Below the pieces are notes generated by a model that saw only the letters and a list, made by a program, of their open reading frames with translations, did not search any database and was not told the origin of the DNA. This document shows positions 56,762 to 64,000 of a DNA stretch of 64,000 nucleotides, piece after piece. The DNA is from Betaproteobacteria bacterium (lineage in GTDB: Bacteria > Pseudomonadota > Gammaproteobacteria > Burkholderiales > Thiobacillaceae): NCBI GenBank assembly GCA_016234655.1, contig JACRAU010000033.1:89670-153669 (forward strand), given 5' to 3'. Numbering within the stretch: the first letter of the stretch is position 1; every line of letters starts with the position of its first letter. Position numbers and translations under genes: made by a program.

Positions 56762-58483
56762 ATGGCCTTCACCCTACACGGCATCGGTGTCTCCGGCGGC
56801 TACGCGATAGGCCGGGCCCAGCTCTATTCCCAGGCCCGGCTGGAGGCGCCGCATTACGTGTTGCGCAAGGAACACCTGGCCGAGGAGGTGGCCCGCTTCG
56901 AGGAGGCGATCGAGCAGGTGCGGGCCGACATGCAGGCCACGCGCGAGCATATCCCCGAGGGCGCGCCGGCCGAGCTGGCGGCCTTCCTCGACCTGCACCT
57001 GATGTTCCTCGACGACTCGATGATCGCCGAGGTGCCCAAGCAACTGATCCGCGAGACCCGCTGCAATGCCGAATGGGCCTTGGCCCAGCAGACCGAGGCG
57101 CTGATCGGCCAGTTCGAGGCGATCGAGGACGACTACCTGCGCGAGCGCAAGCACGACGTGCGCCAGGTGGCGGACAAGATACTCAAGGCCTTGATGGGCC
57201 ATCCCGGCCATGCGCCGCTGAAGGCGGCGGACGAGCCGACCGTGCTGGTCGCGCACGACCTGTCGCCGTCCGACATGGTGCTGTTCAAGCGCCAATCCTT
57301 CGCCGCCTTCATCACCGACCTGGGCGGCGGCACCTCGCACACCGCCATCCTGGCGCGCAGCCTGAATATCCCGTCGGTGATGGCCTTGCACAATGCCCGC
57401 GCCTTGATCCACGAAGGCGACATGCTGATCATCGACGGCGTCAACGGCGTGGTCATCGTCGCGCCGGACGCGTCCATCCTCGACGAATACCGCCTGCGCC
57501 ACAACCAATGGCGCATCGAACAGCAGAAGCTCAAGCGGCTGAAGAGCAGCCCGTCGACCACGCTCGACGGCATCGAGGTCGAGCTGCTGGCCAACATCGA
57601 CATGCCGCAGGACGTGCAAGAGGCCATCGACGAGAAGGCGGCCGGCATCGGCCTGTTCCGTAGCGAGTTCCTGTTCCTGAATCGGCCCGACCTGCCGTCC
57701 GAGGAAGAGCAATTCGAGGCCTATCGCCACGTGGTCGAGGCGATGAAGGGCAAGCCGGTGGTGATCCGCACGCTGGATGTCGGGGCCGACAAGTCCTTGG
57801 CCTGGCTGCCGCAGGCCAGCGTCAACCCGGCCCTGGGCCTGCGCGCGATCCGGCTGTGCCTGACCGAGCCGCAATTGTTCCTGGCCCAGTTGCGCGCCAT
57901 CTTGCGCGCCAGCCACCACGGCCGGGTGCGCATCCTGATCCCGATGTTGGCCAGCCTGACCGAGTTGGATCAGGCCCTGGCGCTGATCGAACAGGCCAAG
58001 GCCAGTCTGCGCGAGCAGGATATCCCGTTCGATATGGCGGTGCCGGTCGGCGGCATGATCGAGGTACCGGCCGCGGCGCTGGCGGCGGAATGGTTCGCGA
58101 AGAAACTGGATTTCCTGTCCATCGGCACCAACGACCTGATCCAGTACACGCTGGCGATCGACCGCACCGACGACACGGTCGCGCACCTATACGACCCGCT
58201 GCACCCCGGCGTGATCCAGTTGATCCATCACACCTTGAACGTGGGGCGCCGCATGAACAAGCCGGTCTCGGTTTGCGGCGAGATGGCGGGCGACCCCAAG
58301 CTGACCCGCCTGCTCCTGGGCCTGGGCCTGCGCAGTTTCTCCATGCACCCGGCGCACCTGCTTGCGGTCAAGCAGCGCATCCTGCACAGCCAGGTGGCGG
58401 AGCTGGCGCCGCAGACCGCGAAACTGCTCAAGGCCGGCGAGCCGGAGCGCATCCAGGTCTTGCTGGGGCGATTGAACGGCTAG
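56762..58483 (+). CDS. ptsI: PTS enzyme I (phosphoenolpyruvate-protein phosphotransferase)
   Basis: Encodes 573 residues. The phosphorylated His lies in DLGGGTSHTAILARSLNIPSVM (about residue 188), the PEP-binding domain has GLFRSEFLFLNR, and the active Cys in NKPVSVCGEMAGDP (about residue 505). EI starts the phosphorelay from PEP to HPr. There is no clear ribosome binding site; GCG TCCC sequence precedes the ATG. Its stop overlaps the next, convergent gene by four bases. Confidence 0.96.
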   Translation: MAFTLHGIGVSGGYAIGRAQLYSQARLEAPHYVLRKEHLAEEVARFEEAIEQVRADMQATREHIPEGAPAELAAFLDLHLMFLDDSMIAEVPKQLIRETRCNAEWALAQQTEALIGQFEAIEDDYLRERKHDVRQVADKILKALMGHPGHAPLKAADEPTVLVAHDLSPSDMVLFKRQSFAAFITDLGGGTSHTAILARSLNIPSVMALHNARALIHEGDMLIIDGVNGVVIVAPDASILDEYRLRHNQWRIEQQKLKRLKSSPSTTLDGIEVELLANIDMPQDVQEAIDEKAAGIGLFRSEFLFLNRPDLPSEEEQFEAYRHVVEAMKGKPVVIRTLDVGADKSLAWLPQASVNPALGLRAIRLCLTEPQLFLAQLRAILRASHHGRVRILIPMLASLTELDQALALIEQAKASLREQDIPFDMAVPVGGMIEVPAAALAAEWFAKKLDFLSIGTNDLIQYTLAIDRTDDTVAHLYDPLHPGVIQLIHHTLNVGRRMNKPVSVCGEMAGDPKLTRLLLGLGLRSFSMHPAHLLAVKQRILHSQVAELAPQTAKLLKAGEPERIQVLLGRLNG

Positions 58484-60177
58484 AGCTGGAAACGCGCGCT
58501 GACTTGGTTGCCGTTGCCGGCATAGCGCAAGCTGCTGCACAGGCTTTGCACCAGGGCGATGCCGCGGCCGTAGGGGGTGGGTCGGTCGAGCAGATTGGTC
58601 GCCGCCATCAAGTAGCGCGAGAAGTCGAAACCGGTGCCGCTATCCGTGACCGTGATGTCGAGCACGAAGCCGCTGTCGTTGTTGTGCAGCGACAGCGCGA
58701 TATCGATGCGGCCTTCCGACAGGCGCGCCAGCCGCGCGCTACGTTCCTGCAGGTACGCCTCGAAACCGCTGTTGGCCTTCAGGCCGGAATCCAGGCCGAG
58801 CAAGCCATGATCGAGCGCATTGTTGAACAGCTCCGACAGGATCGTGAATAGCGAACTCTTGTGCGGCTGTAGTAGTTGAACCTGGTGCATCAGGTCGAGC
58901 ACGCCGGGGATGACATCGAGGTATTTCAGGTCATGGGCGCTGTAGGTAAGGGCGAGGCGCCATTCGCCGCCCTGTAGCGCGGCGGCGGTGGTTTGTGCTT
59001 TGTCGACACGCGGCAGGACACGGCGATCGACCGGCACCCAGGCCATGACGCACGACACATCGTCGTGCGCCGGGCGGTCGCCCAGATGACTGCGCACCAT
59101 CGACCTCAGGCCATCTAGGTGCGTGTGCCTGTCGGCGACCGAGAACAACGCCAGGATGCGCTCGCGGCTAATGCGCCGGCCCTCGCTGTCCTCCGCTTCC
59201 CATAAGCCGTCCGAGCAGATCAGCAGCGTGCAATCCGTCTTGTAGCGAACGATTTCGCCATAATCGGAAGCGCTGATTTCCGGCAAGATGCCCAGCGGCG
59301 GATGCCGCGATTCCCACTCTTTCAATAGCGCGCCGGCGGTGTCGATTAGCAGGACGCCGGGATTACCGGCATTCCGGACCTCGATGCTGCGATTGGTGAG
59401 GTCGACGGCCGCCAAGGTAACGGCCACGAAACGGCCGGTCGGCAGAAATTGGTGCAGTTTATGATTGATCTCCCTGGCGATGCTGGCGATCGGGAAGCCC
59501 TTGCCGGTCATGCTGTAGAAGGCGTGCGCGGTGGGGATTGCGGTCAGGGCTGCCGGCAGGCCGTGGCCGGTGGCGTCGGCCAGCAGCAGGTGCAGGGTGC
59601 CGTCGGGGGTGTAGGCCGAACAAACCAAATCGCCGCTGAAGTCCTCGGCCGGGATATTGAACTGGCCGATCGAGGCGGGTGTGGCACGATCGCTGACCAG
59701 GCGGGCCATGATATGGCTGCCGAGTTCGGTCTGCACCTGCGCCTCGGCACGCCATTTTTCCAACTCGGCGGTGTGTTGCAGGAGCTGTTCCTGCATTTCG
59801 ATCTGGTGCGTGAAGTTCTGCACCTTGGCCTTGAGCAGTTGGATATTGACCGGCTTGACCACGTAATCGTCGGCACCGGCCTCCAGGCCGCGCACGATGT
59901 CGCTGATGTCGTCCAAGGCGGACAGCAGCAGGATCGGCACCCAGCGATGGGTCGCTTGCAGGCGTTTGCGCAAGGCCTTGGTCGCCGCGATGCCATCCAT
60001 CACCGGCATCATTACGTCCATCAATACCAGATCGGGCTCGTGGGCCTCGAACAGGTCGAGGGCCTGTTGCCCGTTTTCCGCGATCAGCGTCGCATGGCCC
60101 ATGCGGCTGACGACGGTCTCGACCAGCCGCGCATTGGCCGGCGTGTCGTCGACGATGAGTATCTTCAGGGTGTGCAA
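58480..60177 (-). CDS. REC-PP2C phosphatase (RsbU/SpoIIE-like) with C-terminal anti-sigma-type kinase domain
   Basis: Encodes 565 residues. Receiver domain (1-120) with Asp54 in LVLMDVMMPVMDG and Lys in YVVKPVNIQLL; a coiled coil (about 125-165); a SpoIIE/PP2C phosphatase (about 175-385) with LLLADATGHGLPAAL and LLICSDGLWEAED; and a HATPase_c domain (about 430-565) with LSELFNNALDHGLLGLD and ITVTDSGTGFDF. Phosphorylation should switch the phosphatase on, which then dephosphorylates a STAS protein, presumably the one encoded 16 bases upstream. One protein thus carries both partner-switch enzymes. Confidence 0.9.
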   Translation of the reverse strand: MHTLKILIVDDTPANARLVETVVSRMGHATLIAENGQQALDLFEAHEPDLVLMDVMMPVMDGIAATKALRKRLQATHRWVPILLLSALDDISDIVRGLEAGADDYVVKPVNIQLLKAKVQNFTHQIEMQEQLLQHTAELEKWRAEAQVQTELGSHIMARLVSDRATPASIGQFNIPAEDFSGDLVCSAYTPDGTLHLLLADATGHGLPAALTAIPTAHAFYSMTGKGFPIASIAREINHKLHQFLPTGRFVAVTLAAVDLTNRSIEVRNAGNPGVLLIDTAGALLKEWESRHPPLGILPEISASDYGEIVRYKTDCTLLICSDGLWEAEDSEGRRISRERILALFSVADRHTHLDGLRSMVRSHLGDRPAHDDVSCVMAWVPVDRRVLPRVDKAQTTAAALQGGEWRLALTYSAHDLKYLDVIPGVLDLMHQVQLLQPHKSSLFTILSELFNNALDHGLLGLDSGLKANSGFEAYLQERSARLARLSEGRIDIALSLHNNDSGFVLDITVTDSGTGFDFSRYLMAATNLLDRPTPYGRGIALVQSLCSSLRYAGNGNQVSARFQL

Positions 60178-60193
60178 GGGATGTTGCCGCCGC

Positions 60194-60502
60194 TTAGGGC
60201 TTCATCGGGAATATCTTGTCGAAATTCGCGACATCCAAGACCTGTTTCACGGTGCCTTGCATCTTGGCCAGGGCCACGCTCTTGCCCAGGCTCTCGGCGC
60301 GCTCTCTCAGCAAGAGCAGCATGCCCAGCGCCGAACTGTCGAGATATTCGACGCCGCCGAGGTCGATGACGATCTCTCTGAGATTTTGATCTTCCAGCGG
60401 CTGTTCGCAAGCGGTGCGGAAATCGCGGTGGGTGTGGAAGTCGAATCGGCCGTGCAGGGCCAAGGTAACCTGATGGTCGGCGTTGCGGGTCGTGATTTGC
60501 AT
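60194..60502 (-). CDS. STAS-domain anti-anti-sigma factor
   Basis: Encodes 102 residues from the ATG at 60502, preceded by GGAGG. The phosphorylatable Ser lies in VEYLDSSALGMLLLL (about residue 52). Such proteins bind the kinase when unphosphorylated and so control a partner-switch. The REC-PP2C-kinase fusion follows directly. Output of this switch in the chemotaxis cluster is unknown. Confidence 0.92.
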   Translation of the reverse strand: MQITTRNADHQVTLALHGRFDFHTHRDFRTACEQPLEDQNLREIVIDLGGVEYLDSSALGMLLLLRERAESLGKSVALAKMQGTVKQVLDVANFDKIFPMKP

Positions 60503-60595
60503 GGGAGCCTCCGGGTTATGCCAGTCCGATGCCATGATAGCGCGGTCGGACGGGCTTGGCAGCGGTTAGCATGAAACTCGCGTAGCGAGCCTGCG

Positions 60596-60651
60596 TCCCT
60601 CTCTCCCTCTGGGAGAGAGCAAAACGGGCATGGCTGGCGGCCATGCCCGTT
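60596..60651 (-). terminator. Hairpin terminator after cheB, with an adjoining REP-like repeat
   Basis: GTCCCTCTCTCCCTCTGGGA begins the repeat. On the minus strand AACGGGCATGG pairs with CCATGCCCGTT, followed by TTTGCTCTC; the stem starts at the cheB stop codon. Same repeat-plus-hairpin arrangement as at 11477-11540. Confidence 0.7.
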
Positions 60652-61738
60652 AAGCGTTTTTCGCCAGTTGCTCGAGGATGCGGCCGGCGATGCCCTGCAA
60701 CGGCGCCACTTCCCGCGCCGCGCCGATGTCGAACGCCGCCTTGGGCATGCCGTAGACCACGCAGGTCGCCTCGTCCTGGGCAATCGTATGGGCGCCGGCA
60801 TCGCGCATGGCCAGCATGCCGGCGGCCCCGTCCCGGCCCATGCCGGTCAGCATCACGGCGATCGCGTTCGGCCCCACGGCCCCGGCCGCGCTGTTGAACA
60901 GCACGTCGACCGACGGCCGATGGCGGTTAACCGGGTCGGCCTGCGACAGTTCGGTGTAGTAATAAGCGCCGCTGCGGCGCACCAGCAGGTGGGAATGGCC
61001 CGGCGCCAGGTAGGCATGGCCGGGCACGATGCGCTCGTTATCTTGCGCCTCTTTCACCGTCATGGCCGACACGCTGTTTAGGCGTTGGGCGAACGAAGCG
61101 GTGAAGGCCTCCGGCATGTGCTGGGTCATCAAGATGGCCGGCGAGTCGGCCGGCATGCGCGACAAGACCTCTTTCAGCGCCTCGGTGCCGCCGGTCGACG
61201 AGCCGATGAAGATGATCTTCTCGGTGGTGTGGATCAACTGCTTGGAGATCGGTTGCGGCCGGTCGGGCGAGGCGCTGTCGTGGGCGCGCCGCTTGACTCG
61301 CGCGCGCACGGCGGTACGCACCTTGTCGGCGATGCTCTGGCTCAATTCGTTCATGCCGTCGACCACGCCGAGCCTGGGCTTGGCCACGAAATCGACGGCA
61401 CCCAGCTCCAGCGCCCTCAACGTGACGTTCGAGCCTTCCTCGGTCAGGGTCGAGATCATGATCACCGGCGTCGGGCGCAAGCGCATGAGCTTTTCCAGGA
61501 ACTCCAGGCCGTTCATCTTCGGCATCTCGACATCGAGCGTCAGCACGTCCGGGTTCAGTTCCTTGATCATCTCGCGCGCGACCAAAGGATCGGCCGCCGC
61601 GCCGACGACTTCCATATCGGGTTGGCTATTGATCAATTCCTTGAGCACGCTACGGATCAGCGCGGAATCGTCGACGATGAGGACGCGGATATTGCGGCCC
61701 GAGGCGAGGGGCGAGGGGCGAGAGGATTGTTCAGGCAT
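60650..61738 (-). CDS. cheB: Chemotaxis protein-glutamate methylesterase/deamidase
   Basis: Encodes 362 residues from the ATG at 61738, which overlaps the stop of the upstream four-helix gene (ATGCCTGA); the frame extends 12 residues further upstream. The receiver has Asp69 in [13 protein letters not shown]. The catalytic triad is in [11 protein letters not shown] (Ser), MTQHMPEAF (His) and [12 protein letters not shown] (Asp). It removes methyl groups from chemoreceptors and, once phosphorylated by CheA, adapts signalling. Low-complexity Ser/Pro residues start the protein. Confidence 0.95.
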   Translation of the reverse strand: MPEQSSRPSPLASGRNIRVLIVDDSALIRSVLKELINSQPDMEVVGAAADPLVAREMIKELNPDVLTLDVEMPKMNGLEFLEKLMRLRPTPVIMISTLTEEGSNVTLRALELGAVDFVAKPRLGVVDGMNELSQSIADKVRTAVRARVKRRAHDSASPDRPQPISKQLIHTTEKIIFIGSSTGGTEALKEVLSRMPADSPAILMTQHMPEAFTASFAQRLNSVSAMTVKEAQDNERIVPGHAYLAPGHSHLLVRRSGAYYYTELSQADPVNRHRPSVDVLFNSAAGAVGPNAIAVMLTGMGRDGAAGMLAMRDAGAHTIAQDEATCVVYGMPKAAFDIGAAREVAPLQGIAGRILEQLAKNA

Positions 61739-62123
61739 CGCGGGTTCTTGCCTTGATAAGCGCACCGATGGCATGGCCCAGCGATGTGCATTCGTCCAAG
61801 ATGGGTAGGGTATCGCGCTTATTCATCAATTCGACATCACTGGCAATTTCCAGTTGGGTGGCCAATTCGGCAAGAGAACCCTTGGCCATGAAAAAGAATC
61901 TGACGGAATCTTTGTCCGATCCACGTTCGTCACCCTCGGCGAGGTTGCTGCAAACGCTCACGGCCGCCCGTCGCATCTGGTCGCGCAGGCCGAAGTCGCG
62001 ACAAATCGCCCCATCGGAGGTAAGCCGGTAAATCTCTACCGCCAATGCCTTGGCCCGTTGCCAAACCGCCAAGCCGCGATAGCCGGCCGCCGCTGGCCCC
62101 TTGCCGCTTGCCTCTCGCCCCAT
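61731..62123 (-). CDS. Four-helix bundle protein (S23 / 23S rRNA intervening-sequence family)
   Basis: Encodes 130 residues. The pattern [43 protein letters not shown] and [21 protein letters not shown] is that of the S23 family, which is usually encoded inside 23S rRNA intervening sequences and forms homopentamers. Here it sits inside the chemotaxis operon, its ATG overlapping the cheD stop by one base and its stop overlapping cheB by eight bases. Its first 15 residues are from Gly/Ala-rich repeat-like DNA. Its role in chemotaxis is unknown. Confidence 0.85.
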   Translation of the reverse strand: MGREASGKGPAAAGYRGLAVWQRAKALAVEIYRLTSDGAICRDFGLRDQMRRAAVSVCSNLAEGDERGSDKDSVRFFFMAKGSLAELATQLEIASDVELMNKRDTLPILDECTSLGHAIGALIKARTRDA

Positions 62124-62731
62124 CAGAACAACTCCACATCGCCGGCCATCTCGGCGGATTTGATGCGCGAGACGTATTCCTTCTCGCGCTCGATGATGGT
62201 GTTGTTGTGCACCGAGCGCAGCGATTTCACCAATACCCGGCCGCTGGACGGGAAGAAGAACACCTTGCGCGGATACAGCCCGCGCAGGTCTTGCGAGGCC
62301 ACTGGGATGCGTTCGTTTTGCAGGTATTCCAACACGAATTCGCTGTTGTCCTCGCCCACGGTGACCGTGGTGAAGCCGCGCAGCACGGCCGCGCCGCCGA
62401 AGACCTTGGCCTCCAAGCGATTGCGGTTGGCGCCCATTTTCAGCAATTGGTTGACCAGTACTTCCATCGCATAGCCGCCATAGCGCGCCGAGACCGACAG
62501 CAGGTTGTGGGCATCGCCGCTCTCCGGCAGCATGAAGTGGTTCATGCCGCCGATACCGGTCTTGGGGTCGCGGATGCAGGCGGCCACGCAGGAGCCGAGC
62601 ACGGTGACCAGCAGCATGTCGCGGCCGGTGACGTAGTACTCGCCGGGCAATATCTTGGCCGCTTCGGTCTGGAAGTTGCGGTCATAGTAGTGCGTCGGCG
62701 CCAGGACTTCCTCGAAGGCCGGGTGCGTCAT
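62123..62731 (-). CDS. cheD: Chemoreceptor glutamine deamidase
   Basis: Encodes 202 residues. Catalytic Cys48 is in TVLGSCVAAC and the His in GGMNHFMLPE; RYGGYAMEVLVNQLL and KVFGGAAVLRG follow. CheD deamidates receptor glutamines and is linked to the CheC/CheY feedback. The start overlaps cheR by four bases (ATGA), so the genes are translated in series. Confidence 0.95.
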   Translation of the reverse strand: MTHPAFEEVLAPTHYYDRNFQTEAAKILPGEYYVTGRDMLLVTVLGSCVAACIRDPKTGIGGMNHFMLPESGDAHNLLSVSARYGGYAMEVLVNQLLKMGANRNRLEAKVFGGAAVLRGFTTVTVGEDNSEFVLEYLQNERIPVASQDLRGLYPRKVFFFPSSGRVLVKSLRSVHNNTIIEREKEYVSRIKSAEMAGDVELF

Positions 62732-63588
62732 CCGTGGCCCCTCGTTTCGTGCGACTCGGCATGCACGTAAACCGTCTGGCCGCGCAGGCGGAACAGATCG
62801 GAGGCGTGGTAGAGCGCCTCGGAGTGGCCGAGGAAGAGTAGGCCGTCCGGCTTCAGCAGCGGTTTCATCTGCTTCAGTATCTGGTACTGGGTCGGCTTGT
62901 CGAAATAGATCATCACATTGCGGCAGAAGATCGCATCGAACGGCCCCCGGGCCGACCAGGTCTTGTGCAACAGATTAAGCTGGAAGAAGTCGATCATGCC
63001 CTGCAACTCCGGGCGCACCCTGGCCAAGCCCTCGCGCGAACCGGTGCCGCGCATGAAAAACCGGCGTTGCTGCGCGTCCGGCATTTTGCTCAGCCGGTCC
63101 AGGTGGTAGATGCCCTCGCGTGCCTTTTGCAGCACGTTGGTGTCGAGGTCCGAGGCCATGATCTTGACCGGTGGGCTGGCCGACTCGAAGGCCTCGGCCG
63201 CCGTCATCGCGATGGAATACGGCTCCTCGCCGGTCGACGCGGCACAGCACCAGATATGGATCGGCCGCTCGCGCCGCTGCTTCAAGAAATCCTTCAGGAT
63301 GGTGAAGTGATGACCCTCGCGGAAGAATGAGGTCAGGTTCGTCGTCAGCGAGTTGACGAAGGCCTCCCATTCCTCGGGGTCGTTGGTCTCCAACAGGGCC
63401 AGATAAGCCTGGAAGTCGCCCAGGCCGGTCGCGCGCAGGCGCCGCGCCAGGCGGCTGTAGACCATGTCGACCTTGGCATCGGACAGATTGATGCCCGCAT
63501 GCTCATAGATCAGCTTGCGGATTTTTTCGAAATCGCGCCGGGTGAATTCGAATTCACGGTCAGCGCGGATGCCAAAGTTATCGTTCAT
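62728..63588 (-). CDS. cheR: Chemotaxis protein methyltransferase
   Basis: Encodes 286 residues. The N-terminal helical domain (about 1-85) leads to the SAM-binding domain: IHIWCCAASTGEEPYSIAMT, MASDLDTNVLQKAREG, and the later IFCRNVMIYFDKPTQ and LFLGHSEAL. It methylates receptor glutamates. No Shine-Dalgarno is seen; the region upstream of the ATG is made of 7-bp tandem repeats, so initiation may depend on coupling to or reinitiation from the MCP gene. Confidence 0.96.
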   Translation of the reverse strand: MNDNFGIRADREFEFTRRDFEKIRKLIYEHAGINLSDAKVDMVYSRLARRLRATGLGDFQAYLALLETNDPEEWEAFVNSLTTNLTSFFREGHHFTILKDFLKQRRERPIHIWCCAASTGEEPYSIAMTAAEAFESASPPVKIMASDLDTNVLQKAREGIYHLDRLSKMPDAQQRRFFMRGTGSREGLARVRPELQGMIDFFQLNLLHKTWSARGPFDAIFCRNVMIYFDKPTQYQILKQMKPLLKPDGLLFLGHSEALYHASDLFRLRGQTVYVHAESHETRGHG

Positions 63589-63597
63589 GCGTCGGGA

Positions 63598-63665
63598 ATC
63601 AGGGATCAGGGATCAGGGATCAGGGATCAGGGATCAGGGATCAGGGATCAGGGATCAGGGATCAG
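63598..63665. repeat. 7-bp tandem repeat (AGGGATC)n upstream of cheR
   Basis: About nine perfect copies of AGGGATC run without break. They lie ten bases upstream of the cheR ATG on the opposite strand. The flanking sequence at 63666-63722 contains a degenerate inverted copy ending CGACGC, so a long hairpin with the GCGTCGGG end can form. Confidence 0.9.
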
Positions 63666-63724
63666 GAGCGCCGAGTACCGGGTCATTTCTGACCCCTGAT
63701 TCCTGCCCTCTGATCCCCGACGCC

Positions 63725-64000
63725 TTAGAACTCCTGCCATTCGTCGTCGTCGTCGCCGGCCGGGGCGGGGCGAGCCGGTTTGGATGCGCGGGCCGGTGCC
63801 GGTGCGGCGGTGCGAGCCATGGCCTGACGGGGAGCGGCTTGCCGTGGCGCGGCGACCATGCCGGACCCCGCCCCGATCTTGAACACCGAGACGGCGCGGG
63901 CGAGGCCGTCGGCCTGGTCTTGCAGCGACTCGGCGGCGGCGGCGGCCTCCTCGACCAAGGCGGCGTTCTGCTGGGTCATCTCGTCCATCTGGGCGACGGC
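63725..64000 (-). CDS. Methyl-accepting chemotaxis protein, C-terminal end (runs off right edge)
   Basis: About 91 residues are visible; the gene continues beyond the window. VAQMDEMTQQNAALVEEAAAAAESLQDQA is the end of an MCP signalling/adaptation helix. A Pro/Ala/Arg-rich linker follows and the protein ends DDDDEWQEF. The last five residues fit the xWxxF pentapeptide that tethers CheR and CheB to receptors in other species. cheR follows about 137 bases downstream. Confidence 0.92.
   Translation of the reverse strand, partial: AVAQMDEMTQQNAALVEEAAAAAESLQDQADGLARAVSVFKIGAGSGMVAAPRQAAPRQAMARTAAPAPARASKPARPAPAGDDDDEWQEF

Noticed and set aside
63598..63665. Possible CRISPR array
   Set aside because: Repeat unit is only 7 bp with no spacers; it is a simple tandem repeat.

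Overview
This is a 64 kb stretch of a GC-rich proteobacterial chromosome. The gene set points to a betaproteobacterium, probably in or near the Nitrosomonadales/Thiobacillus-like lineages. Pointers are the SAH riboswitch in front of ahcY, the long (469-residue) AhcY, the TorF-like porin upstream of glnK-amtB, the very long DUF3683-type FAD/Fe-S oxidoreductase, and many dispersed REP-like palindromes. The taxonomic placement is inference, because no rRNA or tRNA gene was seen. Most of the window is ordinary core chromosome with no phage, IS element or CRISPR array, but it contains several accessory modules.

Layout. 1-1507: two lipid A acyltransferases (minus strand). 1722-4625: metK, an SAH riboswitch and ahcY, the SAM cycle. 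5087-6736: DEAD-box helicase with a long leader; 6798-7865: hemE. 8070-10397: ahpC-ahpF peroxide defence. 10386-11365: a small membrane protein and a TPR protein. 11541-16749: acetate-type Na+/solute symporter, its small subunit, a DnaQ-like exonuclease and a cNMP/CBS/DUF294 signalling protein. 16965-17795: metF. 17830-22952: VIT1-like transporter, patatin lipase, lytic transglycosylase and two lipoproteins. 23185-29229: 7TM-DISM hybrid kinase, comM, and a PhnD-like binding protein paired with a diguanylate cyclase. 29336-32394: ubiK, then a nitrogen-regulated block (sigma-54 promoter, NtrC-like site, porin, glnK, amtB). 32500-38016: rlmH-maf-rng facing a yggS-proC-yggT-yggU-zinc-ribbon operon. 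38016-44916: pilT, a DUF3530 hydrolase, a TauE/SafE permease, an EVE-domain protein, an unknown protein, a CZB-degenerate GGDEF protein, argB and hsp20.

The most interesting module is at 45116-48508: DoxX, ECF sigma factor, zinc-finger anti-sigma, a secreted six-cysteine peptide with EGKCG/EGNCG repeats, an MNIO (DUF692) enzyme and a DUF2063 partner. This matches the bufferin class of copper-binding ribosomal peptides. Here it carries two asparagine-variant motifs and a His/Cys tail on the anti-sigma factor that may be the metal sensor.

48578-58483: phoB-phoR behind a three-unit Pho box, a HIT protein, the giant FAD/Fe-S oxidoreductase, a DJ-1/PfpI protein and a permease-less regulatory PTS (EIIA-Man, HPr, EI). 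58480-64000 (minus strand): a chemotaxis/partner-switch cluster with MCP tail, cheR, cheD, a four-helix-bundle (S23 family) gene, cheB, a STAS protein and a REC-PP2C-kinase fusion. A 7-bp tandem repeat lies between the MCP and cheR. Other points of note are an in-frame palindromic element inside the TauE gene and a REP-like palindrome between the SAH aptamer and the ahcY ribosome binding site.
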